Shown piece after piece: positions 58,901 to 64,000 of a stretch of DNA of 64,000 nucleotides. Made by a program: the position numbers and the translations under genes. Position 1 is the first letter of the stretch; each line of letters begins with the position of its first letter. The stretch is from contig OX465116.1 of the NCBI GenBank assembly GCA_949987565.1, positions 14,910,909 to 14,974,908 of the forward strand. Direction: 5' to 3'. The notes beneath the pieces are model-generated. The model saw only the letters and a list, made by a program, of their open reading frames with translations, did no database searches and was not told the DNA's origin. The stretch comes from Luidia sarsii (lineage: Eukaryota; Echinodermata; Asteroidea; Paxillosida; Luidiidae).

Positions 58901-60680
58901 CCAGGGGCAGCAAAGCAATGACCAGGGGCATCAAGGTAATGACCAGGGGCACCAAGGCAATGACCAGGGGCACCAAGGCAATGACCAGGGGCATCAAGGC
59001 AGTGACCAGGGGCACCAAGGCAATGACCAGGGGCACCAGAGCAATGACCAGGGGCACCAAGGCAATGACCAGGGGCACCAAGGCAATGGCCAGGGGGCAC
59101 CAAGGCAATGACCAGGGGGCATCAAGGCAATGACCAGTGGGCACCAAGGCAATGACCAGTGGGCATCAAGGCAGTGACCAGGGGCATCAAGGCAATGACC
59201 AGGGGCACCAAGGCAGTAACCAGGGGCACTGAGGCAATGACCATTTGGCATCAAGGCAATGACCAGGGGCATCAAGGCAATGACCAGGGGGCACCAAGGC
59301 AATGACCAGGGGCACCAAGGCAATGACCAGGGGCACAGAGGCAATGACCAGGGGCATCAAGGCAATGACCAGGGGCACCAAGGCAATGACCAGGGGGCAC
59401 CAAGGCAATGACCAGGGGCACCAAGGCAATGACCAGGGGCACTAATGCAATGACCAGGGGGCACCAAGGCAATGACCAGGGGCATCAAGGCAATGACCAG
59501 GGGCACCAAGGCAATGACCAGGGGCACCAAGGCAATGACCAGGGGGCACCAAGGCAATGACCAGTAGACACCAATGCAATGACCATACCAAGGGGCACCA
59601 AAGGAATGAGTAGACAGACACCATGGCAATGACCAGCACAGACTCTAACCATGGCTGCTATTCACATGACGCTACAGGAAGCCGCTGTTCAAGTACTGCT
59701 ACGAGTGCGGCCGCTGTCTGGGCGTCCGTCTCTCTGCCTGCACTCGCTGCAAGGAGGTGTACTACTGCAGCAAAGCCTGCAAGATCAAGGCCTGGAACGC
59801 CAGACACAAGGAGGAATGCATCCGCATCGGAGGTCAGTAGGAGGTCTTAAGATCCCATCTTGAGTCTGAGTCACTAGTCTAAGATACAACACCATAGTCT
59901 AAGATATAACACTGTAAATTTAATGTGGCGTTTAATGCCACATTTTCCCAACTTACATAGGCCTGGTGGTTGAAGTCTACCTTACTAAAAAACAAAAAGC
60001 ACTAATTTTTACGTCATATTTTTTCATGTTACGATAGTTGAGTCCAAGACCAAGTCTGAGTTCAAGTCATTTATTGCCATTTCCCGATCCTTAGTCATGA
60101 AAAATAAGACTCGTGTCAGGCTCAAGTCCAAGTCACTAGTCATACATCAAGTCTGTCATTCTTCATAGCTCATCAATAGCTAGTGGCACCACTTATTAGA
60201 GGTAGGGATGAGTTTGGTACGATCATCTGATACAAGGAGGCAATTAGACCAATGCAATGTGGCATGCCGCTGGCATTTTCTCCTGCAGGACGAAGTAGTC
60301 GTAGTCCAAGTCCCACCGGCAGACCGACAGCTGGCGTAGAGGGCGCTGCAGCAACCACAGCAGCAGCAATACACCGCGGACGGATGGCAGACGGCCAGAC
60401 CCAATCGTCAAGCGCCGCGGCAACTGCGGCCGCGACAACGACGAGAGCGGGAAAGTCCACCTCCTCCTCCAAGTCCGGACCCCAGAAATCAGCCGCTGCC
60501 GGATCCGGCCTGAAAGGTCAGAGTGGCAAGGCCCTGGGGTCAAAGGGTCAGGGCGGGGCGGGGTCAAAGGGCGGGAGGTCAGGAGGGAAGGGTGCGGGGG
60601 GCGGCTCGGGGGCAAAGTTTGGCGCTGCAGACGAGTACAGCAACAAGAGGGATGTCACCGAGAACTACAGCTACAATTAA
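43930..60680 (+). CDS. ANKMY1: Ankyrin repeat and MYND domain-containing protein 1 (MORN-ANK-MYND)
   Basis: Exons: 43930-44235, 44725-44871, 46324-46533, 47600-47770, 48259-48400, 49519-49688, 49855-50388 (runs into the N gap), 50999-51106, 51551-51682, 52445-52552, 53143-53308, 53748-53943, 54288-54302 (tentative), 55149-55241, 59678-59832 and 60289-60680 (TAA). All phases agree. Domain order: MORN repeats ([44 protein letters not shown]), then ankyrin repeats ([55 protein letters not shown]). The conserved [20 protein letters not shown] block follows, then a MYND zinc finger with C-x2-C, C-x2-C, C-x3-C and H-x3-C, and a basic Ser/Gly/Lys-rich tail. About 1,000 residues is close to the vertebrate length. 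ATG 43930 is the first likely start, but the frame is open upstream to an acceptor-like AG at about 43893, so an earlier exon is possible. MYND domains mediate protein-protein contacts; the precise role is unknown. Confidence 0.92.
44236..44724. other. ANKMY1 intron 1
   Basis: Contains a diverged copy of the 104-bp-family unit at 44455-44580 (GAAACGTTGAGTTACC then TTTTCAGAGCCACACTCC) and a short fragment of the palindrome family's downstream flank near 44620-44700. Confidence 0.6.
45310..45600 (+). repeat. Long copy of the palindrome-family repeat (ANKMY1 intron 2)
   Basis: Head GTGGGCCTGACGTTTCG and CAAAGGCAGAGTGACAAGG, then the purine-rich body GAAACAAAGGACAAAGAG and GTAGGGATTAGTGAC. It is closely similar to 2606-2900. 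A separate inverted head fragment follows at 45610-45660. Confidence 0.8.
45785..46255. mobile_element. 471-bp inverted-repeat element with TTA flanks (PIF/Harbinger-like MITE), ANKMY1 intron 2
   Basis: Ends CACTATGAACATCTAAACC and its inverse (TTTAGATGTTCATAGTG) extend through the GGGGTGAAAATGTCATTT block, about 45-50 bp in all. TTA lies on both sides (45782-45784, 46256-46258). A 3-bp TTA/TAA duplication is typical of PIF/Harbinger. It ends 68 bp before exon 3. No transposase. Confidence 0.85.
46620..46790. repeat. Palindrome-family hairpin (ANKMY1 intron 3)
   Basis: Flank CAAAAATGTTGCGAACTGC, then GTGGGCCTGACGTTTTTG and an inverted arm GATCGAAACGTCAGGCCC. A further diverged copy starts at about 46980. 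Confidence 0.8.
47170..47285 (-). repeat. tRNA-derived SINE (ANKMY1 intron 3)
   Basis: The minus strand reads GGCTGGATAGCTCAGATGG (box A), CCAGAGGTCTCGGGTTCAAA (box B) and an A-poor tail with CTTTGCCATTTTTT. It is a SINE and not a tRNA gene, because the acceptor stem cannot close and the same flanks recur elsewhere. Confidence 0.8.
47930..48035 (-). repeat. Diverged tRNA-derived SINE (ANKMY1 intron 4)
   Basis: GGCTGGATAGCTGAGGTGG on the minus strand is followed by a substituted box B (GGCTCAAATCC). Confidence 0.65.
48532..48973. mobile_element. 442-bp inverted-repeat element with TAA flanks, ANKMY1 intron 5
   Basis: Second member of the family at 45785, in the opposite internal orientation. 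It has the same ends (CACTATGAACATCTAAACC) and the same interior in reverse (GGCACACAGTTAGCCAAG, CACCATACAGTACC). TAA is duplicated at 48529-48531 and 48974-48976. Confidence 0.85.
49295..49440. repeat. Foldback-type repeat (ANKMY1 intron 5)
   Basis: TTTCACAAAGCCTTACGAT at one end and ACGATGGGTTTGGTGAAA at the other are roughly inverted, with internal CATCGTAAGTTGTGATGG. Diverged relatives lie at about 14240-14345 and 22219-22345. Confidence 0.65.
50389..50588. other. Assembly gap (200 N) inside ANKMY1 exon 7
   Basis: Exactly 200 N, probably a placeholder size. The coding frame is open up to the gap in an acidic low-complexity linker ([19 protein letters not shown]). The sequence after the gap is intronic, so the end of the exon and its splice donor are lost. 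Confidence 0.98.
50640..50765 (-). repeat. tRNA-derived SINE (ANKMY1, after the gap)
   Basis: Minus-strand GGCTGGATAACTCAGATGG and AGAGGTCTCTGGTTCAAGTC, the best preserved box B in the family here. Confidence 0.8.
51880..52015. repeat. Dispersed repeat E, copy 2 (ANKMY1 intron 9)
   Basis: CGCCCAAAACAAGGCTGAAAAG, GGAGATAGGAATTGACATT and GGGCAAGATCGT are shared with 18521 and 54013. Confidence 0.6.
52893..53040. repeat. Head-to-head pair of SINE fragments (ANKMY1 intron 10)
   Basis: CTTTGACTGGACCGGGACTT and its near-inverse AGTCCTGGTCCGGTCAAAG enclose a short centre with two degraded 'gagacct' segments. It could form a hairpin of about 60 bp. A decayed single SINE lies at 52660-52735. Confidence 0.7.
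54013..54155. repeat. Dispersed repeat E, copy 3 (ANKMY1 intron 12)
   Basis: CGCCCAAAGCAAGGCTATAAAG through GGGCAAGATCGTAGGC; the most complete of the three copies. Confidence 0.6.
54288..54302 (+). other. ANKMY1: Possible 15-nt microexon of ANKMY1
   Basis: GCGGCAAGCACGCAG is preceded by CTTCTTCAAACCAG and followed by GTAACTTC. It adds five residues (mostly Arg, Gln and Ala) without changing frame. Exons 12 and 14 also join in frame without it, so it could be an optional cassette or chance. Confidence 0.4.
55560..55655. repeat. CCCTCC-rich simple sequence
   Basis: Short C/T-only tract (CCCCCCTCCCTCC repeats) in ANKMY1 intron 14. Confidence 0.85.
56045..56830. repeat. 13/14-bp (27-bp dimer) minisatellite in ANKMY1 intron 14
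   Basis: Alternating units TTACCACTCACAG, TTACCAGTCACAG and TTTACCAGTCAGAG. The 27-bp dimer equals nine codons, so all three plus-strand frames stay open for over 260 codons. These are not genes. Confidence 0.95.
57075..57330. repeat. Dispersed repeat D, copy 1 (ANKMY1 intron 14)
   Basis: CACTGTCACTGCTTCTGTAA, CTTTACAGCTTCATAGCTT and CAGCAAAATGTCCAAG are shared, in order and spacing, with 61487-61715. Confidence 0.75.
57731..59606. repeat. 21-bp minisatellite in ANKMY1 intron 14
   Basis: Roughly 90 tandem copies of a 21-bp unit (GACCAGGGGCACCAAGGCAA plus T), with GGCATC, GGCAGC and one-base-longer GGGGGCAC variants in higher-order blocks. The unit is seven codons, producing long open frames on both strands, including one of 410 codons on the minus strand. 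It ends about 70 bp before the MYND exon. Confidence 0.96.
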
Positions 60681-60805
60681 CAATTATAGGTTTCCATGGC
60701 AATGAAGTGTCTTCATTTGGTCATGATGTCGGACCAAATTCTAATCTTGTCCTCGGAATAATAACACATTTCAGAGTTTTGATCCCCAGATTTTGTACAG
60801 AGCTA

Positions 60806-60811
60806 AATAAA
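60806..60811 (+). terminator. Likely ANKMY1 polyadenylation signal
   Basis: AATAAA lies 126 bp after the TAA stop codon at 60678-60680, in the right orientation and ahead of the convergent CRYZ-like gene. Confidence 0.55.
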
Positions 60812-61486
60812 TCATAATGATGATGTGAATTTTATATTTTAACTTTTATTAGCTTCTACTTCAGTGTATGAAAATTCAGTCTCTTCTACAGAGCTCTCGT
60901 ATTATTTTGTGAATTTTTGTTTTTACAATGTGAGCAAGTTTTGTGTAGAAAAATAGTTTGTAAATAATGCCCTGTAAGTACAGAAGTAGTCAACAAACAT
61001 TTGCTGTGAATAAACTACTAGAAAATGTTTAAGTAAGGCAGATGCTACAAATAAAATATGCATAATGAATAAGCTCAGGTTAACTTGAAGGGAAACAGTT
61101 TCAAAATCCTTGGCCAAGTTGAAAATAAACTTTCATTCATTGATATAAAATTGATATTAGATATTTCTATTTATGACATTTGTCTCATACTACCCATATG
61201 AAAACACCATAGAAACAAAACAAATAAACATAAATATTTAGTTTAAGGGAATTTTGTCTGGCTTTTTAAAGTACCGGTACTGTAAAATGCTATATTTTTC
61301 CCTTGCACTTAAATAATAAACAACTTAAGTCTCATTCCATTGAAGCAAAATGACCTCATTTCAACTGCCCTATCAATAAACCTTCTTGTAAGTACGTTTG
61401 GCTGCTGCTAATAAATACAGCGAGTCAGCGAAGCGAGTCGATGTTTCGAATGCAGTCTGCCGACTACGGAGGAAGCATGGTCACTG

Positions 61487-61715
61487 TCACTGCTTCTGTA
61501 AACCACATTTCATTCCATTTCTCTGCGATACCCTTTTTTCTCTTCTGCTTTACAGCTTCATAGCTTTAAATTTCCTTTCCTCCCTGTAAAATCCTCCTCT
61601 CCATCCTATGAATCCTATGCTTGTTGAAGCAGCTTCATCACCAGTCACTTTTCATTGGCAGCAAAATGTCCAAGTTTTCACATGTTGCGGAGACCACACT
61701 CTCACTCTTTGAGAG
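61487..61715. repeat. Dispersed repeat D, copy 2
   Basis: Matches 57075-57330. It lies just beyond the 3' end of the CRYZ-like gene and may contribute to its 3' untranslated region. Confidence 0.75.
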
Positions 61716-61726
61716 AGGGAGAAATC

Positions 61727-63582
61727 TCACAGGACTAGGATGCTCTTACCACAGGCACCCTTAGTGTTCTGCATGTCAGCGTGGGCTGTCCCCGCCTGCT
61801 CCAGTGGGTACTCCCGGTTGACGTAGGGCCTGAGGTAGCCCTCCTCCGCCAATTCGTAGAGACCCCTGGCCATCTCCTCTCTCTCCTCCTGCAGAAAAGG
61901 GACAAGACGAGACAATTCGACATAACTACCTTGAACGAGTCCCATGTGCCAGTAGATCACACACCTCATCACGCAGAGTGACGACTTAAGGGTAACACTG
62001 ACCAGAGTTACCGGCTCTTCTCAGAGCCACACTCCTTATCTTTAGAGATGATGTACATGGTATCACCGCAAACCTCCTACTTGGTATTTCCACCATGCAA
62101 ACCTTCAATTCTTATGCTTAGAAGTTGCTTTGTATAGTTCTTAGGAAGACCGTATCAGGAATCCCAGCCTGTTCGGTACCCCTAAATAATTATTACCAGT
62201 GAAATAAGAAGCAGAAGAATGGGATCGCTGGACATTATCTGAGTCGTCCCCAACTCCCCGCATGCCCCACACATCTCATCTCAACATCTCAAAGGAATGC
62301 TAGAAAGTGTGGTGGGCATAGACTCATGTCACCGGCCATGTAGACATGCTGGAGAGACACGAATCTACCAATGCACTGAAATCTGATAGGCTGGGCAGGG
62401 TATAGTGTGGAGAAAGTACGTTCACGGACTCTGAATTGCCATTGGTTAGATGTCCCTGGAATTAGCAGCATTGGTAGTTTGGAGCTTCAGGTTAAGATGG
62501 GTCTATTTCTACTCACATTATTTGATATCAACAGCCCACTTCCCATCATGGTGGCTTCTTTGGTCATCAGCTTGGCTGGGTTGCATGACGTCACACCTCG
62601 TTTGCCGACAATCTAAGAACAAGGAGACAGGAAGAGCCGGCGATGATCGTTATAAAAACCCATAACTCCTGCCTCAGCTTCCCTAGCAACTGATTACCTC
62701 CAAGCCCTAGCCTAAACCTTCGATCATCGTCGTCAAAGGCCGCCGCACACGAGAGCTATCTGCTGAGCAAAAATTCTCTCGAGGTCATTAGCTCAGCACG
62801 TAGTTTACCGTGTGCGCTGAACTTTCATCAGAAATCTCACCAAAACTTCAGCGCACACGATAGCTACGTGCTGAGCTAACGACCTCGAGAGAATTTTTGC
62901 TCAGCAGATAGCTCTCGTGTGCGGCGGCCTTAAGGGTCTACGGCGCAGCAATTGTGACGTCACACAGCTCTCACGTACCACAATGCGGCCGCCATTGCCT
63001 ATGGTGTCCAGGTCCAGCTCCGTGTTGACGTCACTGTTCGTCTCGAGGATGACGTCAATCTCTGTGTCAGCGGTGATTTCCTGCAAGGATAAAACAAAAT
63101 AAGTGTTTGGGTCATTTCCTGGGAAATGCAGCCTAGCCCCAGAAAGACACGAAACGAAGAAAATATAGAAGTGTCAAACTGCTTACTTCAATAACCAGAG
63201 CTGACAATCTTGAAAAAATGAGGGTCTTGAATTTCGAACCCAGCGGGACCTTTTTTAAAGGCAGCAAAGATGTCACTTTGGGTGAAGTAGGGTGCCTGAC
63301 TATTTGGGACCTTGCTCTGAGCGCTGCGCCTCATAGGATCGATCGTGCATAAAATCCAAGACGACGTCGCCGCCATTTGAGGTATGGCTCCCAGACACCC
63401 CGGCCGCGCGGATCGAGTCGATCCCTCACCCTGAGGCGGTCCCTGAAGTCCTCCGCCTTGTAGTCGAGGACCAGGTCGGCTCCGCTCTCCGCGACCACCT
63501 TGCGACCTTGCGCCGAGCCAGCGGTACCAATGATGAGCCCGGCCCCCAGAGCTCGAGCAATGGTCACGCTCGCAAGGCCCAC
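61727..63582 (-). CDS. CRYZ-like: Zeta-crystallin / NADPH:quinone oxidoreductase, last four exons
   Basis: Medium-chain reductase that reduces quinones with NADPH in the cytosol. Minus-strand exons: 63430-63582, 62979-63080, 62517-62612 and 61727-61888. All junctions are phase 0, giving 170 residues to a TGA. The fragment starts inside the nucleotide-binding fold (VGLASVTIARALGAG), with IGTAGSAQGRKVV and SGADLVLDY for the dinucleotide. It continues with IDVILE, GNGGRIVIVGKRG and KEATMMG. The C-terminal block is LRPYVNREYPLEQAGTAH, and the end is KGACGKSILVL. This order matches the C-terminal half of CRYZ. The 5' half lies right of the window. A GT at the end of the last block (61749-61748) looks like a donor, but reading through gives the family's usual GK-hydrophobic terminus and a stop, so I treat the exon as terminal. 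Confidence 0.9.
61985..62115. repeat. Dispersed 104-bp-family copy (CRYZ-like intron)
   Basis: GAGTTACCGGCTCTTCTCAG, CACTCCTTATC and CACCATGCAAACCTTC in the same order as the array unit at 7995-8590. Confidence 0.75.
62736..62931. mobile_element. 196-bp foldback element in a CRYZ-like intron
   Basis: The arms of about 70 bp are nearly perfect inverses: AAGGCCGCCGCACACGAGAG at the left and CTCTCGTGTGCGGCGGCCTT at the right. Further in, TTCTCTCGAGGTC and GCTCAGCACGTAG pair. No clear target duplication. GC-rich tips and a CACACGA motif recur in the centre. Confidence 0.8.
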
Positions 63583-63597
63583 CTACAAAATGACACA

Positions 63598-63965
63598 AAC
63601 CACAAAATGACAAAATAGCCGTCAGTAAGCTACGAAGTGGCCCACCAACATATGTATACGCAAACCACAAAAATAACAAAATAGCTGTCAGTAAGCTACG
63701 AAGTGGCCCACATACATGTACGCAAACCACAAAATGACAAAATAGCCGTCAGTAAGCTACGAAGTGGCCCACCAACATATGTATACGCAAACCACAAAAT
63801 GACAAAATAGCCGTCAGTAAGCTACGAAGTGGCCCACCAACATATGTATACGCAAACCACAAAAATAACAAAATAGCTGTCAGTAAGCTACGAAGTGGCC
63901 CACATACATGTACGCAAACCACAAAATGACAAAATAGCCGTCAGTAAGCTACGAAGTGGTCACAC
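63598..63965. repeat. 62-65-bp tandem array in a CRYZ-like intron
   Basis: About six units, each with GTCAGTAAGCTACGAAGTGG, alternating between two versions (CAACATATGTATACGC and CATACATGTACGC). A higher-order duplication of a three-unit block is visible. Confidence 0.92.
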
Positions 63966-64000
63966 TTGGTGGTGCTTTGTCTACATGTCATACGACCTCG

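Noticed and set aside
57686..58918. 410-codon minus-strand open frame
   Set aside because: It is entirely the 21-bp minisatellite, whose period is a multiple of three. It has no start context, domain or composition of a real protein.
61750..61888. Splice donor at the end of the last CRYZ-like block
   Set aside because: Reading through the GT gives GKSILVL and a stop, the typical end of the family. No convincing downstream exon was found.
63188..63730. 180-codon minus-strand frame around a CRYZ-like exon
   Set aside because: It mixes intron repeat sequence and the wrong frame of the exon 63430-63582. The real frame is the one with VGLASVTIARALGAG.

Overview
This window is animal nuclear DNA. 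It holds spliced protein genes with GT-AG introns in conserved phases, intronless rhodopsin-family receptors, tRNA-derived SINEs, many short inverted-repeat DNA elements, a Penelope-like retroelement fragment and several minisatellites. The gene content and the tandem intronless receptors fit an invertebrate deuterostome. An echinoderm such as a starfish is my guess, but nothing in the sequence proves it. A 200-N assembly gap lies at 50389-50588.

Layout. (1) 4293-13131 (+): the last six coding exons of a mitochondrial carrier of the SLC25A14/SLC25A30 (UCP5/KMCP1) group. The first coding exon was not found and is probably upstream of the window. Its introns carry an 87-bp, a 104-bp and a 24-bp tandem array. 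(2) 18135-20658 (-): a complete four-exon gene for EMC5/MMGT1, 121 residues, convergent with the carrier. (3) 20659-31400: no host gene recognised. It contains repeats, two abutting TTAA-flanked inverted-repeat elements and a Penelope-like reverse transcriptase/GIY-YIG fragment on the minus strand (about 29830-30822). (4) 31400-36130: two tandem intronless class A GPCR genes of identical length (331 residues, 10 differences by my reading) with conserved CCAAT and TATA boxes. The second copy has a 636-bp THAP-coding inverted-repeat element in its upstream region. An inverted partial copy of the upstream segment lies at 36960-37330. (5) 37480-43930: intergenic, with several foldback elements. 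(6) 43930-60811 (+): ANKMY1 (MORN, ankyrin and MYND domains), about 16 exons, one of them cut by the gap. It has two PIF/Harbinger-like elements and two large minisatellites in its introns. (7) 61727-63582 (-): the last four exons of a zeta-crystallin/quinone oxidoreductase (CRYZ-like) gene, convergent with ANKMY1; its 5' exons lie beyond the window.

The host genes act in unrelated processes: inner-membrane transport, ER membrane-protein insertion, signalling, a scaffold-like protein and a quinone reductase. I see no operon-like or pathway link between them. The most unusual content is the repeat landscape. One family of perfect foldback elements has clean 9-bp target duplications. A very abundant palindromic family carries a GAAAC-GTC module that looks like a decayed hammerhead-type motif. 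A better hammerhead-like fold lies at about 37366-37455. Nested insertions record the order in which elements arrived.
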